64,000 bases of DNA. Source: Hydnum rufescens UP504 (Eukaryota > Basidiomycota > Agaricomycetes > Cantharellales > Hydnaceae). A program made the position numbers and the translations under genes. How positions within the stretch are numbered: the stretch's first letter is position 1; every line of letters starts with the position of its first letter. Shown piece after piece: positions 36,501 to 45,811 of this stretch. The stretch lies in assembly GCA_014904985.1 (NCBI GenBank), contig MU128931.1, forward strand, positions 186,001 to 250,000, given 5' to 3'. The notes beneath the pieces are model-generated. The model made no database searches. It had not been told where the DNA came from and saw nothing but the letters and a program-made list of their open reading frames with translations.

Positions 36501-36665
36501 AATATTTGGACGGATGGGCGTGCACGTTTCGAACGCCTTAGCCAAGTCCGCATCCGTGACGTCGGGGGAAAGATTGGAGATGTACAATTTTGGCTGGGTG
36601 AGGAATGGATGGGGTGGTGGTGGCTGAGTGACGGGGACACTTGGCGGCGATGTGAAATCCGACAT
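33545..36665 (-). CDS. Rrm4-like RNA-binding protein (three RRM, three MLLE)
   Basis: Homologue of Ustilago Rrm4, which carries mRNAs on shuttling endosomes along microtubules. From ATG 36665: RRM1 has KLYISNLSPDVTDADLAKAF and GDIDFRFLES. RRM2 has IKHLPLGTTDAQLFDLFRPF and TGVIEYWNEDDAKRAEEAMH. RRM3 has CNLFCKNLDPAIDSNDLFSY, then RGFGFVSYQAPDQA. The C-terminal half carries MLLE-type domains: LDELQSLSPVVRQEVL; then DPDKCGTIADLLLTLTKKER with CIFNVEYLKTKVAEA; and the last, LPLPKADPLIIKATDEFVD to KITIALLDTEDLRALSHLMN, ending HVAK. Several short introns, one of them splitting RRM3, are evident. A run of eight G at 34101-34108 breaks the frame before the last MLLE, most likely an indel. A triple 27-residue repeat lies between MLLE1 and MLLE2. 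Confidence 0.88.
34587..34830 (-). repeat. three tandem 27-residue repeats in the Rrm4-like protein
   Basis: Three head-to-tail units each begin QGI(H/R)(N/D)PEKFA and end with (V/L)ATES and (Q/K)(L/P)A. They lie between the first and second MLLE-type domain. The third unit has IQ where the first two have AQ. Recent tandem duplication within one exon is the simplest origin. Confidence 0.85.
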
Positions 36666-37234
36666 GATGTACCGCCGTCACTGGTCGCGACGTTGGTAGC
36701 ACTTTTTTTTGGGTTGGCGGGAATTGCCGGGCAACCATTGCTGTATGTATTTTATCAGCCCTTAGTAGAGAATTCTCTCGTCTTCAGGATGCTCATGACT
36801 CGAAGCGAGGGGGTGGAGACTGCCACGGATTGGGAGATGAGAGAAAGTTATTTAGAGTGTACATTATCATTAACACTTGGACACTAGGGGCACACGCAAC
36901 GAGACGTTCGGAGCTAAGGGTGATGATGACGATGTTATCAGGTTTCAAGTAGTATCCGCGCCAAGAAGGCGTATGCTGCATGTAACAGCACAGGATAGCA
37001 GTGCGTAGAGGGTGGAGGCTAGTGAGACAGCGGATGGAGGTGTTTGGCGCATAAAGGTAGCTAGGGGGGGGGATTGAGAGGGTAGCCACGTTTATCGGAG
37101 CTAAGGGGAACTGGACTTGTCGCTTTTTTTTTCGAGACGACAATGATGGCAGCCGTGACATGATCAATGATTCTGCACAGCATCACGATTATCTCTCTAA
37201 AAAGGCTAATTAGACTCACCACCAAACAAGACCC
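36666..37234. promoter_or_regulatory. divergent promoter of the Rrm4-like gene and the Zn2Cys6 factor
   Basis: 570 bp between the two ATG codons. It contains short homopolymers (T8 near 36706, G8 near 37064, T9 near 37126), but no defined binding site I can name. Confidence 0.45.
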
Positions 37235-39791
37235 ATGGATTCTCCCCCACTCTCCGATAACGCTCCAGTGGAACAGACAAAGGGGAAGCGCAAGCGTTCT
37301 CCTCTCTCGCCCCCTGTCTCACCCGGCCTAGACGGTGGCAAAGCGAATGGACATAGTAACGGCATAGTCGTCAAAGACAAGGTTAGCAGTATTGCTTTTT
37401 TCTTTCCCTCTTCCCTGGCTTAATGTTTCGGCCTCTGCAACTTCGATTGGTGGGCCTCCTCTGAAGCAGAAGCAGAAGGCTTGTCTTAATTGCCGACGTT
37501 CAAAGGTAATGTGCTTCCCTCCCAGTCCTACTTCCAATCTTTTTCTCAGAGGACCAACCCGCGATCAGCTCAAATGCGTTATTGGACCTCACGGCAGTGC
37601 CTGCGTCCGATGTACCACTCGTAAGGAGGAATGTCGCTTCAAGACTCGAGCCCATGTATGCGCGTTCAGCCCTTATGGCTCTGCCCCTACTGACACTCTG
37701 CAGGATGACGAATGGCAGGAATCTACGACGAATCGTATAGACACACTGTCGCATGCTGTAAGGCGCTCACCTGTTGTTCATCTCTAAAAACTGACTAAAC
37801 CCCACCAGGTCGAACACCTCACGCGCTCGATGATAAGCATAATGAAACACTTTAACCTCCCTCTCGATTCCACTTCCCCATCGACCCCAACGGCCGGATA
37901 CCCAATGCCCTGGCTCACACCACCTCTCAGTGTCGATGTCCCTGGTGCGTCTGGGGTGTCTGGCGCGCCTCAGCCACCCTTGGACCACTCTACAGCCGAC
38001 GGTGCAGAGGCACTACTTGCCCAAACAGAAATGTCTGACGATTACTTCAATGCCAATAGCAATACCTCGACCCCCCCGCCTGCGCCTCCCGCCCCCGGGC
38101 TCTACAGTCTCCTTGACGATCTCATCAACACCGCCCCCTTAAATTCCCCGTCCATGACGTCATCCACGCAAGCTGATATGTTAGGTGAAACTGATCCCCG
38201 TTCGAATATTATCAAATCGGGAATTGTTAGCATGGCTGATGCTAACGTCCTTGTTGACCAGTAAGTGATCCCTTTCAATCTCACAAAGTCCGCTCCTCCC
38301 TTATCTCTCTCCCCCGGTAGCTTCCATGCCCATTTGGCCCATTATCTCTTTGGGTTCCCAGTCCAACTCGGGGCTTGGCCCTACCTCCCAGAAGGGAAGC
38401 CCACAATCACGCCATTGATTCTTGGAGTGGCTTGTCTAGTGCCCGCAGAACGTCTTCCCCACTACCACCACATTTTCGACTATCTAATGCAGGAACTTGA
38501 CGGATCCATCTTTAATGCCTCCCCTGGTTACTCGGGCTCACACCGCCCTCTCAGTACCGCGGATCCTGATGCCGAGCCTGCCAGTCTTGATGCTCCCGAT
38601 CTTGACTTGGAGCTTGGTATTGGTCCGGAAGAGATTACAGCCCTGTGTGCGGCTGCGACGTTCACTTGTTCTGAAAAGTCGGATGCAATGGCTCGTACCG
38701 TATTTGAGTGGACTCGAGGATATCTCAAGGTAAACGGTCTATCAGTGCGCTATTATCAACCGGTTCTCATCGCGGTTCCTTCATCAGACCTTCAAAAATC
38801 CACCTCCTCACCCCCTCACGTTGGGTGAAGTCTGTGGATTGTTGCCTCCCCGGCGCGATCTTACCTTTGAAAATTGGCTACGATTGTGGCTGTTTGCATA
38901 TGTATGTTGTGCACCAGAATGGCTTGTACCGAGATATTTATCTTTTCCATAGATCGTATATGCACAGCAAGCACTGCACCGTAACCGTCGAGCGCCCGTC
39001 TTCGATCCTCGACCGTTTTGTTCTTTATTATTCGACAATCTCGCTTCTATTGCCCCGTCAGAACAGCTCGAGATATTCAACTTATCAGCCACGCACGTCT
39101 TTGTGCAATCTTCCAGCGAGTTCAACATGCGCAAGGCGTACACACCTGGCGATTTGGAACCGTTGACCACATCATCTCCGCCTTTGATGGCTGGAACTCC
39201 GAAGTAAGCCAATGGAAAGCAGAAGTGGATCGCTTTGAACTGCCGGGGCATGCAAAATTGCTTCTGACGAGTTTTGGGTTGTTTGCAAGAGTGTACATTA
39301 ATCAGGGTGGGATGGAAGATCCTGCACTTGTGGATAACCCGAGGAGATGGGTTTATGGGACTGCCGCTGCTCAGGCGGCTCACGACATGCTTGATATCGC
39401 TCAGCTAGAGCCGTTCTGTTCTGGACTCCCACTTTTCCCTCCTATATATATCCAGGCGAGTTCCCAGCGATTCTAGCGATGGATGACCCTCTATTGACAA
39501 ATGGTCTCTTCTTAGATGGTAACGCTTTCCGCAGCTGTACTGCTGAAATCCCTGCGACATTCTGTTCACATTGTGATGCCCACGTTTCACAAACGAAGTG
39601 AGTCGCAAACTTATTTGACTTGAGGCGAAAGGCATTCTCAACGTTTTGGGGTATTTCTAGTCTGTGAAATGGTGGAGCGGACAGCAGACATTCTGCAGTC
39701 CGAAGCTGTGCCCGCGACTCACGTGTCTCGATCGGCTAGCGTGGCACTACGGCAAGCCGTCGATCGAGTCAAAAATATGCCTGTTCCGTAA
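37235..39791 (+). CDS. Zn2Cys6 fungal transcription factor
   Basis: Nuclear DNA-binding regulator. It begins MDSPPLSDNAPVEQTKGKRK. After an intron at about 37381-37421 and another at 37506-37567, the zinc cluster reads KACLNCRRSKLKCV, then GSACVRCTTRKEECRF, giving all six cysteines. A coiled linker (TLSHAVEHLTRSMISIM) and a Pro/Ser-rich segment follow. The fungal_trans-like middle domain includes HAHLAHYLFGFPVQLGAWPY, GVACLVPAERLPHYHHIFD and ENWLRLWLFAYIVYAQQAL. Later exons give FELPGHAKLLLTSFGLFARV, then SAAVLLKSL and, at the end, CEMVERTADILQSEAVPATH to KNMPVP and a TAA at 39789-39791. There are many small introns, and the 3' splicing around 39440-39660 is inferred. Targets unknown. Confidence 0.83.
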
Positions 39792-40290
39792 GCAGCGTGA
39801 AACCCGACCACGAGCATCTTACATCATGTGCTATGGAGTTTCCATATTTCCCTGTCTTGTCTTAGATCCTATCTGTGTATCTCACCGGTCGAGCCCGTCT
39901 CTCGACCACTGTATAATCACTCGTTGAACTCGTTGTTTTCGTCCATTGTTCAGACAAGATCCATGCGGTCTCTGCGTTCTATTTGTTGTGTCGGAAACTT
40001 TCATGTACTGTTCGCTCTAGCGGATCTGAGAACGAGAGTGTATTGTCTGCTGTGTTTAGTAAGTTCGTTTGTAGTTTAATATACTCGGCCATTTTTGCTT
40101 CGCGAGATATGTAAAAGAAAGATAAGACTCATATGGGTGACTGGGTGACTCTACGAGTAGACGGAGGCTCCGCGGATCCCTCGGTGAAAATAGAGGCGCT
40201 GCATGAAACGCATACAATAAACCTAACAACTTGGTTACTGCTGTGGCCTAGAGGGACCCTGCGGGGGAATTTGGGATTCCCCCCCGCCCC

Positions 40291-40369
40291 GCGGGTTGAA
40301 AACCCGCCCCGTGACTCACGGGGGAGGGGGGAAACCCCTGGGATATGTCGCGGGAGTGCACATCCCGCG
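40291..40369. repeat. cluster of three GC-rich hairpins
   Basis: Three successive perfect stems: GCGGGTT/AACCCGC (40291-40307), CCCCGTGA/TCACGGGG around a single C (40307-40323) and CGCGGGA/TCCCGCG with the loop GTGCACA (40349-40369). Flanks are also very GC-rich, in contrast to the AT-rich surroundings. Confidence 0.75.
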
Positions 40370-40574
40370 GGCACACGGGGCACCCGCGGGGTTAGTATCA
40401 CCAGAGGCAGTATACATGTATTTGTTTGTTTGTTTATTGATTTATTCATTCATTATTATTATTCAAGGAGTCGCAGCAGCTGTTGCTGCAGACTCGCCGA
40501 AACCACGAACCGCCAAACGGGGAACCGCCCAAACGGTGAGCCACCCAACTGCGAATCGCGAAACAAATAGCTCA

Positions 40575-40604
40575 ACCACACACCCGCCGTAGCGGGTGTG
40601 TGGT
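40575..40604. repeat. perfect 13 bp stem-loop
   Basis: ACCACACACCCGC and GCGGGTGTGTGGT are exact reverse complements separated by the four bases CGTA. It could be an element terminus, a transcript-end hairpin or a footprint of an inverted insertion. Confidence 0.75.
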
Positions 40605-40966
40605 ATTTATGTTCCTTTGTTTTCCAGTTCGATCCATACTGTTATGCAAAGAGTAGCCCCAGCTGCTCTTTTTGCGCGACTTGTTGATTTTTTTTTAGTT
40701 ATCATTCTAGGTAAACCCTCCCACTCCAGCACCAGCACCAAACCCTGCAACGCCACGAGCCCAGGTCACCGGAAAGGGAGCCCCACCCTGTGAGTTATGC
40801 ATTGATGTATCATAATAATGAATAAGTAAATAAGGAAAATGGTGATGTGTATGTTGAATCCCAGCTAGCAAAAGTCACAGCAAGAGCTGACCCCGGGCCA
40901 CAATTGCCGGGGGTGGCGGTTGGCGGGTTTTAGCCAAGGATCCACATTAGCACTCCCGCGGGGCCG

Positions 40967-40990
40967 AAACCCGCGGGTTTTGAAAACCCG
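40967..40990. repeat. overlapping palindromes related to the 40.3 kb hairpins
   Basis: AAACCCGCGGGTTT (40967-40980) is a perfect 14 bp palindrome and overlaps CGGGTTTT-G-AAAACCCG (40974-40990). The sequence CGCGGGTT followed by GAAAACCCG also appears at 40290-40306, so the two sites are related. Confidence 0.7.
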
Positions 40991-41205
40991 TGCAATAGCC
41001 TGCTGTGGCCTCCAAAAGTCCTCTTTGTTTGCCTTCACAGTAACGGAGCCGCGTGATCGTACCGCGTCACATGTCACAAGGACCTGTCAAAAAAGGTATG
41101 TCACGTCTCAGAAACCCCGAGGAAATGCTAGAGCCCATTCACACCTTAAAACAGGACCTCCGCGAGCGCTAATTGAACATTGATCCGCCAGACGGCATTT
41201 TCCCT

Positions 41206-41680
41206 TCGAAAATCCGTGAATTCTGGATCTAGGTTTCCCCTGACCTCGAAACATCCGTGAATTCCGGATCTACGTTACTATAAAAATTAAACAAAAAAAC
41301 AGCATTTTTGCAGTAATGGGTTTCTGGCGCCTCCCGCGAGGTTATAATCCCCCCCCAGCTACCACGCTCCAATTTGAATCCTCGCCACTTCTCATCTTTG
41401 TCAGCATCGTCGTCTGCATCCAATTTCGAGTGCCGAGTTGGGCAGGTCCGGAGACAGCCGGAGGTTAAAAATTGCACTAGGAGCCCAAAACCAACCACTG
41501 CAACCCGACCACTCAGCCACTTAAGGACAGCACCCGGGATCCTGGAATGTGGATCTACGTTTCACAGGGACAACCCCAAAATCTGTGAGCGGAAGCACCT
41601 ACGTTTGCCAGATTTTTCCCACCCAAAATCCCTGAACTGGATCTACGTTTCGCGAAAATTTCGTCCGAAAATCCGTGAAT
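41206..41680. repeat. degenerate short repeat array
   Basis: About six copies of a unit like AATCCGTGAATTCCGGATCT followed by ACGTTT occur at about 41211, 41252, 41536, 41577, 41627 and 41668, in the same orientation with variable spacing and decay. They are not in a coding frame. Confidence 0.6.
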
Positions 41681-41928
41681 TACGCCTCAATGTGCTAATA
41701 GAGCTCCCGGGGGTCCTCTTAAAACCTGGTGCCCGATATGAACAATTTTACATGTATGGTTAGGTGCATTTGGTCACGTGAAATCGGCGTGACATTGATC
41801 GAGATAGGAAGGTAGGCCGCCCCGACACGTGATGTATTTTCCCTGAAGACCAATCACAGGGTTTACTGCCTATTCGAGGCTAGGGGACCACGGTCCGCCT
41901 TACAAATCCCGTGAGGCCTCCTCATAGC

Positions 41929-43906
41929 ATGACCACCATCACACGCTACGAAATACATGGTCAACTCTTTGACACCTTTCTGCCCTATTTTCCTTCACAT
42001 CTAATTCGACCCCCTCAGACGTCCGTTTCCCCACCTCGCTGAGTGGAGATGGTACGGACGCTATGTAAGTCCACCACCAGACCGAGGACGCTGATAGCGA
42101 TTGTCTACCTAATTATGGCCTATTAGGAACACCGATTGCGACTATTCGTCGGCTTATGTGACCCTCTTCACTGACTCGCCTGATCCATCTCTCGTGGGGA
42201 ATGGAATGACTTTCACCATTGGACGGGGCAATGACATCGTGAAGCTCCTTTCGGTTCTCAGCTCCCTTAACTCTACTCATTATCTTCCAGGTTTGCATGG
42301 CCATCCGAGAGGTGGCACACCGCCTCGTTGGGAAAAAGACTGAAGTGCTCTTCGCTGACATGGGCAAATCTTGGGACTACATCCTTGCGGACCCTCAGCT
42401 AAGATGGATTGGTCCCGAGAAGGGCGTCATTCACCTCGCTTCCGCCGCCGTCGACAACGCACTCTGGGACCTCTTTGCTAAATCCCGCAGAAAGCCTCTC
42501 TGGAAACTTATCGTTGATTTCACGCCTGAGGAACTGGTCCGCTCCACTGCCTTCAGGTATATTACCGATGCTATCACACCCGACGAGGCACTTGCTATAC
42601 TCAAGGCGCGCGAGACCGACAAGAAGGACCGCGAGGCTCAAGTCATCGCTCAGGGCTATCCGGCCTACGTCACGTCGGCCGGCTGGATAGGTAGCGATCG
42701 ATCTCACCGTTCTTTTGTCCAAAAACTCCCCTGAGGGTCTAGTCTAGGGTATTCCGACGACAAGGTCGCCCGTTTGACCAAAGAAGCCGTTCAAGCCGGC
42801 TTCAACCACTTCAAAATGAAGGTTGGTGCCGACAAACACTCGGATCTCCGACGCGGGAGGATTATTCGCTCTATTATCGACGATCCCACCTACCTGCCAC
42901 CCGGACATGTCTCTCCCGACCCAAAGAGCATCGTTGGGAAGAATGCCGGCCCAACAGGCTCTGTCTTGATGATCGATGCAAACCAGGTATCCTTTTCTCC
43001 CCCTGGTTTTTCTGAATTGTGAATCAGTGAGGGTGACATGTCCGCTACAGGTTTGGGACGTGCCCCAGGCGATTGAGTATGTGAAAGGATTGGAGGAATT
43101 AAAACCATGGTGCATGGTGACACCGTCCTCTACCCCAATTTGTGTGCGCTCACAAAGATGCAGGTTCATTGAGGAACCGACGGCTCCCGATGACATTCTT
43201 GGGCATGCAGCTATCCGCAAAGCTCTCAAGCCCCATGGGATTGGAGTTGCGACAGGGGAGCATGCTCACAATCGAATCGTCTTCAAGCAGCTCCTCCAAG
43301 CAGAAGCTATTGATGTCGTTCAGATCGATTCTTGTCGCTTGGCTGGCGTGAGCGAAGTATTGGCAGTACTGCTCATGGCTGCCAAGTAAGGTCTATTACT
43401 ACCTGTGCCGGTTTGCTATTCATCTCATTCGATCTGATCTAGATTTGGGGTGCCTGTGTGCCCTCATGCTGGTGGGGTGGGTTTGTGTGAGGTACGTCAA
43501 TCAAAGGCTTTGGTTATTACGCACAATCTGACTGCATCCTTCCCAAGTATGTTATCCATTTGAGGTAAGGGCATTGGATCGTCCCCTCAGCGCGCTTGTT
43601 CATACCTGCGACTTTCACAGTCTTATCGACTACATTGCTATCTCTGGCTCGATTGACCGCAATGTCTTGGAATTCGTGGACCATCTACACGAGCATTTTG
43701 TATATCCCTGCAGCATTAATTCTCACGGACGTTACAAAGTTCCTCTGGACCCGAAGGAGGGTTACAGGTGAGCCCAATGTTCCCATGCCGCTGGTGTGCT
43801 GCACCTGACACTCTAGTCCACCTCTAGCATTGAGATGCACAAGGCGAGCATTGGAGAATTCGAGTTTCCTAATGGTACATACTGGAAATCTGTAGCACGA
43901 AAATGA
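41929..43906 (+). CDS. L-fuconate dehydratase-like enolase superfamily enzyme (ENOSF1 type)
   Basis: Mandelate-racemase-type dehydratase acting on sugar acids. Start MTTITRYEIHD, intron 41960-42018, then VRFPTSLSGDGTDAMNTDCD. The barrel residues of the family are visible: the Lys pair in NHFKMKVGAD, metal ligands Asp in LMIDANQVWD, Glu in FIEEPTAPDD and Glu in VATGEHAHNR. The Asp in QIDSCR and the catalytic His in VPVCPHAGGVGLCE follow. The region from HLASAAVDNALWDLFAK to KPLWKL matches the N-terminal capping part. The end is HKASIGEFEFPNGTYWKSV to the stop at 43904-43906. An intron splits KPW from FIEEP. Length (about 440 residues) is normal. L-fuconate or a related acid is the likely substrate by family only. 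Confidence 0.88.
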
Positions 43907-44007
43907 GGATGAGTCACTCATGTATAACTTGAGATAATCTCCAATTTACCATAAATGGTATTTTATAACTGCGCCCTGATGCACATATGGTACTCAATAG
44001 TCCCCCC

Positions 44008-44019
44008 ATGACCAACTAA
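44008..44019 (+). promoter_or_regulatory. three-codon uORF whose stop overlaps the main start (TAATG)
   Basis: ATGACCAACTAA at 44008-44019 ends so that its last A is the first base of the main ATG at 44019-44021. The arrangement TAATG is classic for termination-reinitiation coupling in other systems. Whether the 5' UTR includes it cannot be told. Confidence 0.5.
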
Positions 44020-45471
44020 TGCCTCCTTGGCCACCTCGCATTATGATCCCTCAACTTTCACCGTCCCAGACACAGAACTACGGTGCCATAAACGAAGGCC
44101 AGAGCATGAGTTTCCCGGTCCGAAGAACAAGTCTATCGGAGCGAAGCGAGGACGAGGACCTCGACTTGGAGGACTATGACTCTTCGCTTGGTGTCAGTCA
44201 TGATTTGATTGCGAGTATGCCCAGCCCCCTCTTGTCGTCGCTCCTGCCAGCTCCCTGCCTGATGACCCTCATCGTATTCCAGTCTCGTACCCACGTCTTC
44301 TGTTCAACTATGCAATACTGCCCATTTTTTCCATTTTTATTCTCGCCCTGTTTGCCGCAATCCCGTATATTTGGGCCGAACCCAGCTCGGAAACGCCCAT
44401 TACTTCGATCCTGCGCGATGTAGCTCTGGGTCTAGTCACCTGGATAGCCTCATACACACTGCGCCAGCCGTCCTTCGTCCTCGCTACTTGCTTCGGGAAA
44501 TATGTCACATCGTACACGACTAGTCTCTCCACCCTCCTCTCTGTCCTGGTCCAGGAATCCCTCAGATGGTTCTCTATCGCCCTTCTCGGTGTCTCCCTCC
44601 AAGCTGCACCAGACGCAAGCGCCCCGGATTGGGTTCCGATCCAGAGTCCCCGGGATCCTGCATTCCAACGCATCTGGTGGTTCGCCATGGGCTGGGCCTG
44701 TGTGGGCGAAATATACGGCATAACGCAAACCTATCTTCAACTAGCGCTGTACAAAGACCTGCTCAACGACAACGGCGACCCCGACGAGGAGGAAGAAGGC
44801 ATTGGGAGTGATGAAAGAGGCTCTCCCTCATCCAATAACGAACACAGGACGGTCCAGTCCGATGGTCTGAGATTCGTCTCATCCGCGCTCAAGGCTGCAT
44901 CGCCTCCCGACAGGCCCCACGATCCTGCATCTTCACGAGGGGCGGTGGCTCCTTCATCCTTTGGAACGCTCAGCCGCGTAGATTCGCCCATGTCCTCGTA
45001 CGTAGACCAAGAAATAGCCCACCTTCTCCTAGAACGGACCAGGTCCGACCTGGAGGAAGTGTGGGGCGCACCACCCCCGTGAGCCATTCGAGATAATTCC
45101 TGTGTAAGGCTTGCACTCGTTGACCTCTAGTAACCCGCCACAGAATATCCCCGTGTTCATCGCGGGCCTCCAGCGGCTGGACTCCCTTCTGCTCACCTTT
45201 GGCTTGACGCTCATTCTCTCCTCACGTTACCTCGTAGCTTTAGCCCGGAACTCGAAACCCTCATTCCCAGATGCATCTCCCGGTCATTGTAGCTGCCATT
45301 TCCGCAACAATGCCCACATTCTTCACGCTCGTCGCTCTCTGCACCGTGTTGAATTTGATGTGGACGGAGGGACTTCCGACGATGGGTGTGCATACCGCTT
45401 CGTACGTGGCGCTGCTCGTCGCTCTTGGACTGTTCTTTGGTGGGTTGGCAAGTTGGGGTGCCCTAACGTGA
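44019..45471 (+). CDS. seven-TM membrane protein, unknown
   Basis: The N-terminal cytosolic part (MPPWPPRIMIPQLSPSQTQ) has an acidic patch RSEDEDLDLEDYDSS. After an intron (44216-44281) come hydrophobic helices: ILPIFSIFILALFAAIPYIW, ILRDVALGLVTWIASYTL, LSTLLSVLVQESLRWFSIAL and RIWWFAMGWACVGEIYGITQ. A charged Ser-rich loop (44770-45080) and an intron at 45080-45130 follow. The last helices are LQRLDSLLLTFGLTLILSSR, AAISATMPTFFTLVALCTVL and SYVALLVALGLFFGGLASWG. The frame shifts by one near 45265 between the fifth and sixth helix, probably an indel. I do not recognise the family; it looks like a conserved fungal endomembrane protein. Confidence 0.7.
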
Positions 45472-45811
45472 TATCCCCCCTCCCCCTTTTCTCATCACAA
45501 AGAGAAAACCATTAAAAAAAAGCTGTCCAATGTATCCTCAGCGCGGTGTAAGCTCTCCTAATTCCTTGCATCTTCCTTGCATTGTCACCACCACACACAG
45601 GACACACGGACACAAACATTACTCTCGAATAGTAATTGTGCACAGTGGTATCAATCTGTCCTGGGTCTTGAATAGTCATAGCTCCTTTCCTTGTGATCAA
45701 AGTACAATGAAAACAAATCAAAAAAAAAATACATCTCACGATCTCATGAATAAATAAAACTGGGACCAAGTAATACATACACTCGGTCAACGCACCGTGC
45801 TGTATGTACTG
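45472..45811. other. convergent intergenic region
   Basis: 340 bp between the seven-TM gene and YVH1 stops, AT-rich with an A10 run. No gene seen. Confidence 0.4.

Larger units (their letters stand above)
39792..41928. other. 2.1 kb gene-free block with hairpins and degenerate repeats
   Basis: No coding exon is recognised. The block holds a GC-rich hairpin cluster (40291-40369), a low-complexity TTTG/ATT stretch (about 40420-40465), a perfect 13 bp hairpin (40575-40604), palindromes at 40967-40990 and an array of short degenerate repeats (41206-41680). This looks like remains of non-autonomous mobile elements next to the enolase-family gene promoter. Confidence 0.55.

Noticed and set aside
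40420..40465. TTTG and ATT low-complexity stretch
   Set aside because: Simple sequence only; not reported as a separate element.
40133..40570. Open frame through the GC-rich hairpin cluster
   Set aside because: Composition is driven by hairpins and simple repeats; no domain.
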